Assembly (NCBI RefSeq): GCF_003573695.1
Contig: NC_039368.1
Location: 83,776,374-83,840,373, forward strand
Direction of reading: 5' to 3'
Origin: Papaver somniferum
Taxonomy: Eukaryota; Streptophyta; Magnoliopsida; Ranunculales; Papaveraceae
DNA length: 64,000 bases
In this document: piece after piece, positions 1-11,539 of the stretch
Layout: each line of letters opens with the position of its first letter
How positions within the stretch are numbered: position 1 is the first letter of the stretch
Notes under the pieces: model-generated
What the model was told of the DNA's origin: nothing
What the model saw: the letters and a program-made list of their open reading frames with translations, nothing else
Databases searched by the model: none
Made by a program: the position numbers and the translations under genes

Positions 1-2
1 TC

Positions 3-278
3 AAGAAATGCAGAACATATCCGATATGTCAGTTTGTCAGGGGCCAAGTTGGAACTGAGTTACTAAGTGGTGGGAAGAAAATAAGTCCTGGAGAAGATAT
101 TGAAAAGGTTTACGAAGCTGTCAATGAAGGTAAACTGGGTGATGTTTTGAAGAAATATTTAGCATTCTGGGATGGATCTTCTGGTCCGTTTACGCCAAGG
201 CCAGGTGCGTCATCACCGGCATGTAACAATCCCGAGTACTGGATTTGGTTTAACAAGGCTAAAGCCTGCAAGTGGTAG
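3..278 (+). CDS. C-terminal exon of an unrecognised protein (5' end outside window)
   Basis: An open frame enters from the left edge and runs 91 codons to a TAG at 276-278. The visible peptide starts KKCRTYPICQF, has a charged middle (GEDIEKVYEAVNEGKLGD) and ends in an aromatic and cysteine-containing tail (CNNPEYWIWFNKAKACKW). Codon use looks like normal coding sequence and no stop interrupts it, unlike the decayed frames nearby. Downstream is AT-rich sequence that reads like a 3' UTR, so this is probably the last exon of a real gene transcribed towards the repeats. I do not recognise the family and give no function. Whether the first bases are exon or the end of an intron cannot be decided here. 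Confidence 0.55.
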   Translation, partial: KKCRTYPICQFVRGQVGTELLSGGKKISPGEDIEKVYEAVNEGKLGDVLKKYLAFWDGSSGPFTPRPGASSPACNNPEYWIWFNKAKACKW

Positions 279-836
279 GGATTCTGGACCCTCTAATAAC
301 TTGTTCGAGTTCGTTAGCTTAATTGTTTTCTGTTTTAATCAACTTGTTTCTTTCATTGTGATGAGTTTGTAATGGAGTACGTAATATCCTAGCTATCAGT
401 TGGTTAAGTTTGGTAGAAAATTTAGGTTATCCAGTCTGTGGTTGGGTGTAGTGTGTTAATTCTCCTAATATAATTAGGAGTCAGCTTCTACTTAGCAGAA
501 GCTAGTTGTGTACCTCTGCTTTCTATAAATAAGTATTGTTAATGTATTCAGCTTCAGCATATATTGAAATTGTGGGCTGCTTCTTAAAAGACCATGGGAA
601 CAAACCGAAAAAAGCACATTATCCACTAGTTGAATTTCTAGTATCATGGCATCTTGGGCCCGTCTGAATCAGCATATCATCAAAAATAAAACGCCCCATT
701 GAGAGTGTATGCCCAGAATTACAAGTAGTTTTTGTGTTTCTCATTCTAGTAATATAAATGTTGCATACATGCTTGAGAGTGTATGCCCAAAATCATACTC
801 CAAAATGATACAACCGCATGCTTAAGGGCAATTTAT
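279..836. other. 3' flank of the left gene, no further gene seen
   Basis: This AT-rich stretch has no sustained frame. It probably contains the 3' UTR of the left-edge gene; an AATAAA-like string lies near 684. It ends at the ATGGG target duplication of the large gypsy element. Confidence 0.4.
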
Positions 837-841
837 ATGGG

Positions 842-3257
842 TGTTTGAGGGTGAAAACGGTTTCTGCCGATTTTGGTAATTTCGTGTATGGGTGAGGAAC
901 GAGTCTAAACCCTAAACAATGTACTGCATGGGAGTACTTTAGATTCGAGAGATCAATTTGTACAAATCCCGCCTAAACCAAGAAATGGTCGTTCCAGACT
1001 TGCTTCGGTCACAAAGTGAAGGAGAAGGGTTGGTCTTGGGGAGGGAAGCGAAGAGAGTGTTGAGAGCAGAATAGTTGATTCTGGAAGAGTGGTTGTTTTA
1101 TGACTTATATCAGAGAGTGAAACGCTAGCAATGTGGAAAGCTAACAGGTGATTTCTGAGTGTTGTATTCTCCTGACCAAAACTTGTTGTTTGGTGGAAAT
1201 GGGTGAGACCTATTTATACAAGTCGTAACAAAACGTACCCTATCCTCGTAAGAAGTGGAAACGGTTGAGTAATGAAAGGGAATGGTAATTGGTAACGCCT
1301 GGAATTGATGTTTCCGTAATGAATGATACGTTTCACCATTATTTCCTATCATTACTAACCGCCTTACTCTTATGACACTTTCTTGTAACGGGCGTATTGC
1401 ACCCTGCATGCTGCAAACCGCCAGACCAATACCCTGAAGAGCATCCCCTAGTTTGTGACATATCTTGATGTCTCGAGTGTTTTCGTGGAAAACGTGTAGC
1501 ATGTTGTATTGTTTTGCAAGTTAAAATTGAGAGGCTTGCCGGTTCGGTGGCGACCTTCGACGGCGGAGATTTTGCATTTTGAGAGGAAAGGTAGCCGTTG
1601 ATTGTGGCTACCTTCCGTTGTTAGACAGTTTCGTGGCCATGGTGCTGGCATGGTTTGTGCATGCTCTTGGCGTGGATAATTAGGGTATCGTGACCAAAGA
1701 GTTGGCAGCGTAGCCAAAGGGTTACCACAAGTCGTGTGGTTTGGCGGCAAGCTTGTACGACTGAGATCTGTGTCTCAGGATGAGGGGTATATGTTGATTG
1801 TTGCAACCCTCCTTTTGAAAGCCAGCGGCATGGAGGCATGGCCAGCATGGCTAGTGCATGCTCTTGGGGCGGCCAAATTAGGGTTTGGCGCAAATCGCGG
1901 AATTTTGGCATCGCAGCCAAGATGTTGACACAAATCGTCTGGTTTGGTGGCAAGCTTGTACGACTGAGATTTGAATCTCAGAAGGAGGGGTAGCCGTTGA
2001 TTGTTGCAACCCTCCGTTTGGCAGCTAGTGGCATGGAGGCATGGCCCAAATTAGGGTTTGGCATAAACTGCGGAGTTTTGGCATCGCAGCCAACAGGTTG
2101 CCATGCGTTTGGTGGAAAACTTGTATGGCTGAGATCTGCATCTCAAGAGGAGGGGTAGCCGTGGAATTTGGCATTGGGCCAGAAGTTGTCACGCGTTTGG
2201 TGGCGAACTTGTACGGCTGAGATTTGCATCTCAAAGGGAAGGGTAGCCGTTGATTGTTGCAACCCTCCCTTTGGCAGCCACCGACATGGAAGCATGGCCG
2301 GCATGGCTTTGGCATGTTTTAGGCGCGGCCAAATTAGGGTTTTGGCATAAACCGTGGAATTTGGCATTGGAACAGAAGTTGCCACGCGTTTGGTGGCGAA
2401 CTTGTACGGCTGAGATTTGCATCTCAGAGGGAAGGGTAGTCGTCGATTGTTGCAACCCTCCGTTTGGCAGCCAGCGGCATGGCGGTGCGGCTGGCATGGT
2501 TGGGCCTTTGGCGCGTGAGGTGTGGCTGGCATGGTTGTCATGTTATTGGCACGGTGGTGCGGCTGGCATGGTTGGCATGCCTTTGGCGCGAAGGTGTGGT
2601 TGGCATGGTTATCATGCCGTTGGCACGGTGGTGCGGCTGGCATGGTTGACATGCCTTTGACGCAGAGATGTGGCTGGCATGTCGTTGGCACGGTGGTGCG
2701 GCTGGCATGGTTGGCATGCCTTTGGAGTGGAGGTGTGGCTGGAATGCCGTTGGCACGATGGTGAGTCTGGCATGGTTGGCATGCCTTTGGCGCGGAGGTG
2801 TGGCTGGCATGGTTGGCATGTCGTTTGCACGGTGGCGCGGCTGGCATGGTTGGCATTCCTTTGGCGTGGAGGTGTGGCTGGCATGGTGGTGCGGTTGGCA
2901 TTGTTGGCATGCCTTTTGCGCGGAGATGTGGCTAGCATGGTTGGAATGTCGTTGCACGGCGGTGCGGCTGGCATGGTTGGCATGCCTTTGGCGCGAAGGT
3001 GTGGCTGGCATGGTTGTCTAGCATGCGTAGCTGGCATGTGCGGAGATGATGCCAGTCAGTACTGAGGGTTTCGTCGTGGAATATAGCACATATGTAAAAG
3101 AAAAGGTACCCTGGTAAATTTCTCGTAAACGTATTGAAAGGCTCAATAAATGTGCTAGTGGAGACATTAGTACTCAAGCTCCGTTTCCTTGCAGAGTGAT
3201 GTCACGTCAGACTAAGGTTTTATGATTTTAACCCTAAGCTAAAAACCACCATCAACA
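842..3257 (-). repeat. 3' LTR of the Tat element (left copy, about 2.4 kb)
   Basis: It begins TGTTTGAGGG on the plus strand and ends ACCATCAACA, and both ends recur in the right copy. Inside are copies of a repeat of about 190 bp (roughly 1980-2460) and then a GC-rich array of 37-bp units (2460-3030). Open frames here with GMVGMPLARR-like repeats are produced by these arrays and are not genes. Confidence 0.92.
2460..3030. repeat. 37-bp minisatellite array inside the Tat 3' LTR
   Basis: About fifteen imperfect 37-bp units alternate between two versions, one with CATGCCTTTGGCGCG and one with CATGTCGTTGGCACG, each joined by GTGG/GCGGCTGGCATGG. The right LTR has only about five of these units (28577-28760), so copy number differs between the two LTRs of one element. 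Confidence 0.9.
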
Positions 3258-3275
3258 TTAAGTCCCCTACTTAGT
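3258..3275 (-). other. Polypurine tract of the Tat element
   Basis: On the minus strand the bases next to the 3' LTR read AACTAAGTAGGGGACTTAA. A purine-rich run just before the LTR is the expected plus-strand primer. Confidence 0.65.
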
Positions 3276-3589
3276 TCGGAACAGGGACATTGTTGCGAGG
3301 TATGCATAAGATGGTGACAGACAGGGACAAAATCGAAACAGCAAGTCATGAAAATATGGTTAGGAAGATCCGTCTAACCTTTTTCGGGAGGTAAGAAGAA
3401 TATGTGGTTCTTGCGTTGGCGGTTTTGCGTAAATTCGGATTGGCCATAATGGATTGGCATCAGTGTTGCGTCTTTGGATACTGATCGACGGATTGGTAGA
3501 GATGGTCGTTGTCTGGGATGCAGACTGTTGGCATCATCTTGGGATGGAGCCGCTGGCAGCGTGCATTAGCGTTGGATTGGCTTGGAATG

Positions 3590-3850
3590 AGCCGTTAGCG
3601 TTGAATTGGCTTGGAATGAGCCGTTAGCATTGACTTGGCGGGACGTTGGAATAGACTTGGCGTGCGTGAGCTTCCGGCATGGCGTGGCGTGGGCGCTGGC
3701 TTGGCGTGTGTGCTGGCCTGGTATGGCGTGGGCACTGGCATAGCATGGGCGCTGGCTTGGTGTGTGCGCTGGCCTGGTATGGCGTGGGCACTGGCATGGC
3801 GTGGGCGATGTCTTGGTGTGGACGCTGGCTTGTCGTGGGCGCTTGCTAGC
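3590..3850. repeat. GC-rich minisatellite in the Tat 3' region
   Basis: Short imperfect units built on GGCGTGGGCGCTGGCTT repeat about a dozen times. Tandem arrays in the region between integrase and 3' LTR are described for Tat/Ogre-type elements. Open frames across it (alanine/leucine/glycine/tryptophan-rich) are repeat artefacts. Confidence 0.75.
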
Positions 3851-4417
3851 GCATCCTGGTTGCCTCCTTCCATGTGTGGCTCAGATAGGGAATCCTTTCC
3901 TCATTCAAACTCCAAAGTGTCACGCCCTCGTGTTTCTTTTGTTCACCCTTCATTAGGGTTTTGACAAGAGGTTTCGTTGAGGCTGATTTTCCGGCTGTTA
4001 TGTAGTCCCATCTTGTCTTCTCAGCCTCCGTTCTCTTTCTTTCTTTAGGGTTTCCGCAGTATTTATGCCGGTGAAACTGCATCGTCTTTCCCGTTTCAAG
4101 GAAAAGGTTTCCTCTTGTCGAGTCCATATTTATTTATCATGTCGATCAGAAGTGAATCATCCTTGAGCCAGCTAGATTCTTCAGTCAAGCGCATGAGGCC
4201 TGACTCTCGCGACAATTCCCCTACCCGGATCATCCGAGTCAAGAAGATTATACCGGTATGCTTCCATTCACCAATAGATGTTTCGTTGTTTGCTGACGAG
4301 TGAAAAAGGATCTTCTTCTGTGAAGAGATATCCTGTTGGAGCATGTGTGACTGTCGCTGATGAGGATGATTTGGTTTCCCCCTTCCTTCAAGTCTGATCC
4401 TGCCAACTGCTGCAGAT

Positions 4418-4987
4418 ATGGACAACGCCGATTTAGGCATTTCTTGTCATGAGTATCCCAATGCAGGTTTGTCATTCGAAATCCGCATGAAGTGTTTATC
4501 TTCTTACTACCGGAACGTTGGTGGGTTTCTGGTGTGGAAGGAGTTCATGACTATTTACACGAAGATATGGAGAAGATATAGCCACATTGCTACGAGGAGT
4601 GTGGTGCAACATTGCCCGTCTGCCTTGGTTTCCACGGTGAATTTTCTCTTTCCCATGGTCGCTGAAATGGAAAGTATATCCATCTGTGCCGTCGTGGAAC
4701 CAACTATTCAAAAGTGGGAGAACATGGTGTTTACCTGTGAATCTCTGAAGTTCAAAGTGAGTTGGCTGCGGAATCGTCTCAACATTGTGAAGGTTGACAA
4801 AATCGGTATTTTTGCTAACGTTGTCCCTGCTGCAAAGGCTATTTTGGAAGAGGCGAAGGCTCTGGCCATGGAGTCACAGAAGGTGGAAGAGTCAATCCAG
4901 GACTTGAAAAGCAGGACTGAAAGGTATCAAAACCGGTTGAAGATGATGCTTTCGAGGAATTATAATCTGTTGGATGGGGTTTTCTGA
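4418..4987 (+). CDS. Antisense ORF in the Tat 3' region, unknown function
   Basis: A 189-codon open frame runs opposite to gag-pol between the integrase and the 3' LTR, from ATG at 4418 to a TGA at 4985-4987. The product has a tryptophan/tyrosine-rich first half (SSYYRNVGGFLVWKEF) and a lysine/glutamate-rich, probably coiled-coil second half (about residues 130-180, with AKAILEEAKALAMESQKVEE). It is clean although the neighbouring pol genes are full of stops. A short open segment at 4139-4255 lies upstream on the same strand, with a GT at 4256 and an AG at 4414-4415, but that simple splice does not keep the frame. Antisense ORFs at this place are known in some Tat elements, such as Grande of maize. 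Its role is not known to me. Confidence 0.55.
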   Translation: MDNADLGISCHEYPNAGLSFEIRMKCLSSYYRNVGGFLVWKEFMTIYTKIWRRYSHIATRSVVQHCPSALVSTVNFLFPMVAEMESISICAVVEPTIQKWENMVFTCESLKFKVSWLRNRLNIVKVDKIGIFANVVPAAKAILEEAKALAMESQKVEESIQDLKSRTERYQNRLKMMLSRNYNLLDGVF

Positions 4988-5232
4988 GTTATATAGTTGG
5001 GAGATGCTCGGTTTTTCTTTCTGAGTCTCGAGCATGTATTTTTTTTTTTTTTTTTGTATCGGTTTTGAAGAAATGAGAGAATTTTATTAATTTGATTTAA
5101 TTAAAAGAAACTTGATAACTGAGGTGTGAAAGAAAGCAGAAAGATGCCTGGCTAGACGTGCTATGATGCGGAAAGGTGGAGGCGACAATCAGGCGTAGTA
5201 TGCCTTGAGCCACTTTCCATTGATGACTGCTT

Positions 5233-6640
5233 CTAGTTTTCCTCCGTCTTCTTTAATGATCTTGTAGTACCAATGTTGTATTCCTTCGTAACTATATAAG
5301 GCCCTTCCCATTTTGGGGAGAATTTTGGTGCGGACACGTCTTGCTGGATGTGTTTGCCAGTCTTCAGTACCAAATCTCTTACTTGAAAAACCCGAGGTTT
5401 GACGGCTTTGTTATATGCTCTGGAAACTCTATTTATGTATGCTTGCGCGTGTTCTTCCGCTCTGGATCTTCTGGAATCCACAGTGTCCAAATCTTCTACC
5501 CTGCATTCAATGCTTCAGCTTCATTCCACTGAACTCCGCTTGCCTCGGCAATCCTAGCTGATGGGATTTCTGTTGGGAGGATGGCGTTTGCACCGTAGAC
5601 GAGGGAGTAGGGAGAGGCTCCAGTGGAACTTCTTGGTGATGTCCGGTACGCCCAAAGTGTCATTGGAAATTGTTCGTGCCATTTTCGAGGATTATCATGC
5701 ACTGGCCGACTGAGGATTCGGATCAAAGTCTTGTTAGTGCTTTCGGCCTGTCCGTTTTCTTGGGGATAGTACACAGTGGATAAAACTTGCTTAATTCCAT
5801 ATTCTTCAAGTGATTCCCCTACTTGCTTGTTGGTGAAAGGAGTGTCGTTGTCGGTGATGATATGTTTAGGCACGCCAAATCAGCAGATGATGTACTCCTT
5901 AATGAACGCCGCAACTGTGTCTCCAGTAGTTCCTCGTAAAGGGATGGCTTCGACCCATTTGGTGAAATACTCGGTTGCGGTTATTATGTATTCGTGTTGT
6001 TTCGACGACGGTGGGTTGATCTTCCCAATGATGTCGTGTCCCCAGCTATAAAAGGGTCACAGACTGCTTATTGAGTGTAGAGGAGTCGACGATACATGGA
6101 TAAGGTTTCCGTGGATTTGACATTTTTTGCATTTCTAAACAAAGACAGCTGCACATCCTCCATGGTTGGCCAATAGTATTTCTCGTGTATCTGAAGAAAT
6201 AACTTATGTTTTCCTTGGTGTTCGCCTTCGTGCATTTTTTCCAGTATGATCGGGATTTCTGCCTCGTCCAAACACCATAGAAAACTTCCTCCAAAGCTTT
6301 TACGAAATAAGAATCCTTCATGGAATATGAATCTCCTGGACTTTTGTTTTATCTTGGTTGCGTTCTTCTTGTTGGTAGGGAGCACGTCGTCGCGGAGGTA
6401 ACTGATGTATGGATCCTGCCAGTCCCCGGCGTGGCCAATATTGAAGACTTCCAATTGATGCGGCGGCGCTTGAAAATTGGAATAGGTTCCTTGAAGAAAC
6501 CGAGATTGATCCTCCATTTCTGGCCAGTAGTAGCCAAGGCGTTGCAAACGGTGATACAGTGTTACCACTAGTGTTATCCCGCAAATTTCACCATGGACGC
6601 GGTTGAGTTGTTGTTGCGCCTCTTCCTCTCCGAGCATCTT
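5233..6640 (-). pseudogene. Tat integrase, broken by stops and frameshifts
   Basis: Read on the minus strand, the segment starts with a zinc-binding type region (6068-6637) containing HGEICG, YHRLQRLGYYWPEM and, further on, HEKYYWPTMEDVQ. The catalytic core follows, with ITDNDTPF and GQAESTNKTLI (5496-5873), and then a C-terminal part with KVRDLVLK-like and PKWEGPYIV strings (5233-5490). The two acidic positions in ITDND and GQAES can be seen. The frame changes several times, so no functional enzyme is made. Integrase joins retrotransposon cDNA to host DNA. Confidence 0.85.
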
Positions 6641-6858
6641 GACAAGGAACCGTCTGGGTTCCGATGGTACAACACTCTTCGGAGCACGAAGAAATTTTGT
6701 AAAGTTTTGAGACTGACCTTTCCCTGGGAAAGCGAGATGTTAAGCTCTTGGATAATCGGTGTTCTCCAGTCGCCAGCTTAAGCCTCCTCGTGTTGTGAAA
6801 GCCATGTTAAATCCATGGTTCGTCTCCTTACTGTCAGGGTTCCCTCAAAACCTTCGAA

Positions 6859-7341
6859 TTACAGTTTCGATGCTAGTGTGGCTAGACAATCAGCATGTTT
6901 GTTTCCGTTGCGGCCAACATGCGTTATTGTCACGTCGGCGAAGTAATTTAGTAGCTTTTGTGCCTCGGCTCTATACAGGGCCAATGTTACTTCTGTTAAT
7001 GCGTATACTTCATTCACCTGGTTGACGAGTAATTTAGAATCACCTCTTATTTCCAGACGCGTGGCTCCAGCTTGTTTAGCCAATGACAGTCCGATGATAA
7101 AGGCTTCATATTCTGCTGAATTGTTGGTGCAAGGGAAGTCTAGCTTGAAGGAGTGCGAGAAGACTTCACCAGCCTGGGATACTAGAACCACGCCTGCTCC
7201 TCCGGTACCATTGTTAGGGGTGGCGAATCCGTCGAAAAATAGTAGCCACGTTTGTTCTTTGATAAAGGAGATTTCCGGAAAATCTCCAGGGAGGTCCTCG
7301 TGTAGTGTTGTGGTATTCTCTCCCGGGAACGCTGCTAGCAA
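6859..7341 (-). pseudogene. Second (archaeal-type) RNase H of the Tat element
   Basis: The frame encodes a compact RNase H fold: WLLFFDGFATPNNGTGGAGVVL carries the first acidic residue, NSAEYEAFIIGL the glutamate, LEIRGDSKLLVNQVNE the next aspartate and GNKHADCLATLAS the last. This extra RNase H lies between the normal RNase H and integrase and is a hallmark of the Tat lineage. The domain itself is open for 160 codons but sits in a polyprotein that is interrupted on both sides. Confidence 0.85.
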
Positions 7342-7359
7342 ATCCGCAACTGCTTTCCC

Positions 7360-10300
7360 TTTGATAGCTCTTGTGGAAGTGCATGTTATGTCAAATTATG
7401 ACAGTTGCAGGATCCATTTAGCTGGCCTCCCTATCCGGGCCGGTTTTGAGAGGAGGAACTTCACGGGATCGGACTTAGATATCAGCACCACTTTGTTGGA
7501 GAGCAGATAATGTCTGAATTTCTGGATGGAGTGAATCAAGGCCAATCACGCCTTTTCTGCTTTGGGATATCTGAGTTCGGCATCTCTTAAAGTTCGACTG
7601 AATTAGTATATGGGATGTTCAATCCCTTCGTCATCTTCTTGGGCGAGGAGAGCTCCGACGGCAGTGTCACTTAAAGCAGTATAAAGGCACAACGGTCTTC
7701 CTTGTATGGGAGACTGATGAGTGCTAAAAAGTGCATATTTCTATATCTTTTTCTTGGAAATTAACTCATCTTTTGTGCTCTAATTCTCCATTTTATCCCA
7801 TATTCTGTATTTTCATTGTTTTCAAGAATAAATACTTTTCTTAATTAATTTTGTATTTTTAGGTTCTAAATAAAGTTTGGATGGAATTACGGAGCGAAAA
7901 GAGCAGAAAAGTGGTGGAAGCCGAGAGGAATTACGCAAGGAAGCCGCGAGGAATGTTGTGCACAAGACCAAAAGGCTAGTAATGGGCTTAACAAGGAAGA
8001 ATTGTTCTTAAAGAAGATATGGGCTTGGCATACCCAAGGTCCAAAATCCTTACCCAAACCCTTTTGCTATATCCATACCCGTTTCCCTTTCTAGCCGTCA
8101 TATTGGATCATCTCAGCATCCTACGGTCACAGCATTTTCAGTACATCAAAGTCTGAAGCTCCTGTCTAACACTACAGCACCTAACCCCATCTTGAGCCGT
8201 CAGTTTCGTTGTATCAGGCATCCGACGGTCGATACCAGCCTATTCAATTGTAGCCGTTAGATATATCTATCATTTCCGCATCCCACGGCTCAGCTTCGCT
8301 GGACATCGAATTGGCTACACCCGCTTCACACTGTAATAACCTACACCTATACCCATCGCCAAACACTCCCCTCCTTCTTTCCATCGAACCCATCTTCTTC
8401 CGCCCACTCCCTCTGCAACTACTCCACTGCCACCACCAACTCCGTCTGCACCTTCCATACCGCCACCACCTTCATCATATCACTCTAACAACCAACACCC
8501 ATCACTCTATCTACCTATTACATCAACCTCTCGATCTTTTTCTCTCTGAAACCCTAGTTTTAGGGGTTGATGAAATAGGTTAGGTTAAAGACGAAATTGG
8601 AAGCAACATGAGACGTAGGAGACGCACAAGAGGGATGGGTCGAAATCAAAATCAAATTTCAGAGAGTTGGTATGATTTAATTTCGATTTAGGTGAAACCC
8701 TAATTTTTGGGGATTTTGATATTTTTATGTTGCAACTATAAATAGGGATGTGTCGGTATTGTAGAAAGTATGCCTGGATTAGCCAGAGCATCAATAGGAA
8801 TAGTTTAGGTTTTATTTTGTAATTTACATTTCCATGAACTGTTAGTTTTAGGGTTTGTCAATCTTTCAGTTCCACAATTTTCAATTCAAATGCACTGTTA
8901 AATATTTGTTGTTCAGAACTCCAACATGTTTTGAATGTGATTGTGTGATTGTTACAATTTTCATTAAGCTCATGTTCATGTTGTGTTCTTATGTTAGCAT
9001 CAGTAGGATAGTTTTATACATTGTTGTCTGACAAACAACATGTTTAAGAACTTCATCATGTTTTAATTCTACTGATAAGGCAGAGATGAAACTCTAGATA
9101 AATATAACCCTATTGTATGAGCACTACTTCTCCATGACAGTTTGGTGACAAGCATGTTTTAATTTCCGAAAAGGCTATATGAACTGAATGTAGTATAATC
9201 TTATATTGCTTGTACCTTAGAAAGACAAGTAATGCTAGGGGATTGACATATGATAGCTGAGATTAAGGCATCGCTGTGATAGGAGAAGACTAGTATATCA
9301 TCTTAGAGAATTATATGCATCTAGGGGTGGAATTGAAGCCTTAGTTCTCACCTTATCCCTTAGCTTCCATCACTGCCCTTGGCTCACAGCCTTGGTTTGT
9401 TTGTCTTTGTTTCACTGTTTCTTTGTTCTCTGTCACTGTTACCTCATTGCTTTACTTACTGCCTTGTTAATTTAGATAACTAGCTTAAAAACTTCAACTA
9501 TACACCCTAGTCCCTGTGGAAATGACTCGTTCTTGCACAAGCTACAATCGACACCGTGCACTTGCGGTTAACAAGTAGGCTTCCTCTTGCTCTTATTTTC
9601 TGTCCCCTTTCAAAGCCTACCAGAGACTTCATGATGGCTGGGGAAGATAATATTTGCTGAATCTTCCGAAATGCCTCCTGTTGTAGCGTGGTCCAGACAA
9701 AGCTCGCTCCTTTCTTTAGCAAAGGGGTAAACGAAGCAACAAGTTGAGCCAATCCTTGTATGAAGCGGCGAATGTAGTTTATTTTACCCATGAAACTCTG
9801 GAGTTCTTCCACAGTTCGTGGTGGTGGCATCGTGAGGATGGCTTGGGTTTTGACCGGGTCGACTTTAATTCCCTCGACGGTTACCTGGAAACCTAGGAAC
9901 TTGCCCGAAGAGACACCAAAATCACACTTCAATGGATTCATCTTCAGTTTGTACTAGCGACACCTTTCAAACACCTGCCACAGAATCTCCGTATGCGCCA
10001 TTCGAGTTTTGATTTAACCACTATGTCATTTACATAGTCTTCGACTTTCTTGTGCATCATGTCGTGAAAAATGGTAGTCATTGCGCGTTGGTAGGTGGCG
10101 CCAGTATTTTTCAAACCGAAGGGCATCATTGTATAGTAAAAGTTTCCGAGAGGAGTTCGAAAATCCATGTTGCTTGCGTCGTGTTCATACATCTTTATTT
10201 GATTCTAGCCGTTGTACCCGTCCATGAAAGAGAACATATCGTGTCCACTGGTGGCGTCTACCATCATGTCGATGTTAGGAAGAGGAAAATCATCTTTAGG

Positions 10301-10747
10301 GAAACATTTGTTTAGATCCCTAAAATCAACACATCACCTGATTTGGTCGTTCTTCTTTTTTACCGAAACTACGTTGGCCAATCAAGTAGGATGGTGAATG
10401 GGTTTGATGAAACCAGCGGCCAGCAGCTTTTGAATCTCTATCTTGATCTGTTCTTCTATATCGTGCCTGAACTGTCTCGGCGGTTGTTTGACCGGTTTGG
10501 ATCCGGGTATTATGTGTAGATGGTGAGTGACCAGCTTCTCGTCCAATCCAGGCATTTCCTCGTATGTCCATGCGAATATGTATTGATATTTTTTGAGAAG
10601 GTCTACCAGCTTTGCGCGTTCGTCGGCCCAAAGAGTCGAGCTGACTGAGATAGGTTGCGGATATTCCTTTCTCCCGACGTTGACAACTTCAAGTTCATCC
10701 GTGGTAGAGTTGGTCTCGTCCTGTAGCTGTCGTGGTGCATCCGGCAC
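7360..10747 (-). pseudogene. Tat reverse transcriptase and RNase H, split by a solo LTR
   Basis: Right part (9628-10747): the frame opens with RT N-terminal sequence (WTYEEMPGLDEKLVTHHLH), then FRTPLGNFYYTMMPFGLKN and the active-site string YVNDIVVKS, where the usual YVDD has one aspartate changed to asparagine. Three in-frame stops break the RT: two where the family has tryptophan (TGG to TGA, near 10386 and 10335) and one TAG near 10208. Left part (7360-7709): RNase H of the RT (LYTALSDTAVGALLAQED), also with stops. Removing the insertion at 7715-9622 and one copy of GAGAC joins the two parts in frame. The enzyme would copy RNA to DNA in the virus-like particle, but this copy is inactive. 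Confidence 0.9.
7715..9622 (+). mobile_element. Solo LTR inserted in Tat reverse transcriptase/RNase H
   Basis: The unit begins TGATGAGTGC and ends AAAGCCTACCA (TG...CA) and is flanked by GAGAC at 7710-7714 and 9623-9627. No primer-binding site, polypurine tract or coding region is inside, and the host reading frame is restored when it is removed, so it is best read as a solo LTR of 1908 bp. The first third is like the element at 14676-16681 (TTAACTCATCTTTTGTGC and GGCTTGGCATACCCAA are shared). Open frames inside (8311-8583) are proline/histidine-rich by base composition and not supported as genes. Confidence 0.85.
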
Positions 10748-11009
10748 TTCCTCTTGTGGCCGGTTACTGTCATTGCATTCTACTGGGCGGAGAGACTAGG
10801 TGGTAGTCTCCCCTGTTAATTTCTAACAATGGCGTTGATATACGGTTTTCCCTTTTTCATCATGACTCATGATAAAAGCCCGCTATCGTTTGGTATGGGA
10901 GCGAGCCAAACTTTGGCTTGACAGGGAAGACTGGCGTGCTTCCCCTCTGAAGAGATGATGTGAGACCGGGTTTCTCCATGAACGACGCAAGACTATCACT
11001 TTCTTCAAT

Positions 11010-11520
11010 TTATGCCCACTTCGATAGTGGAGTGTGGTGAGTCTTGCCTGTCGGGTCCCGCGAACTCTTCATTGGTTCAAACATCTCCATGCCACAGATC
11101 GGCGCATAGGGGGATAATGACGCGGAGATGTGGATGACTTCTCCGTTTAGCATGGTTTTCAGGCACTGGTGATACGTCGAAGGAATGATTCTGTTGTCGT
11201 GGAGCCACGGCCTTCCCAGTATCATAGGGTAATCTGGCTCTTTCTCGATTACTTCAAACTTCACATTTGACTGGACTGGTCCTACTGACAAATTCAGGTT
11301 GATATATCCGTACGTGCTGGTTTGGTCGTCTTCGAAATTTGTCATCGTAGTAGATTGTCACACGACTTCGCTTGGCCGCACCTTGGCTGTTCTGAGCGTC
11401 CTGAGAGTAATGACATTGGAGGACGCTCCTGTGTCGATAAGGTCCCTATTGAGATCCACATCCTTGATATGATCTGTGACGTGTAAGGCCCGGTTATGTC
11501 CTTATTCTTCCATCATGTCA
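11010..11520 (-). pseudogene. Tat aspartic protease remnant
   Basis: Near 11430 the minus strand encodes LIDTGASSNVITL, the active-site D-T-G-A of retroviral-type aspartic proteases. The following frame (11010-11345) has EKEPDYPMILGRPWLHDNRIIPS, the conserved ILGRPWL strand that precedes the RT in gypsy polyproteins. A TGA near 11360 separates the two parts. The protease would cut Gag-Pol. It is no longer a continuous gene. Confidence 0.8.
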
Positions 11521-11539
11521 TCGTCGGTGAACGTGACAT

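Noticed and set aside
2143..3065. Several overlapping long frames with GMVGMPLARR or CQPHHRAN repeats on both strands
   Set aside because: They follow the 37-bp and 190-bp repeats of the Tat LTR; any frame stays open in such arrays. No start context or family match.
3595..3964. Alanine/glycine/tryptophan-rich frames on both strands
   Set aside because: Minisatellite in the 3' region of the Tat element.
4139..4415. Upstream exon spliced to the antisense ORF at 4418
   Set aside because: The obvious GT (4256) and AG (4414-4415) pair puts the downstream ORF out of frame and leads to a stop within a few codons.
8311..8583. Proline/histidine/leucine-rich 90-codon frame
   Set aside because: Lies in a solo LTR with CT-rich composition; no homologous frame in the related LTR at the same place.
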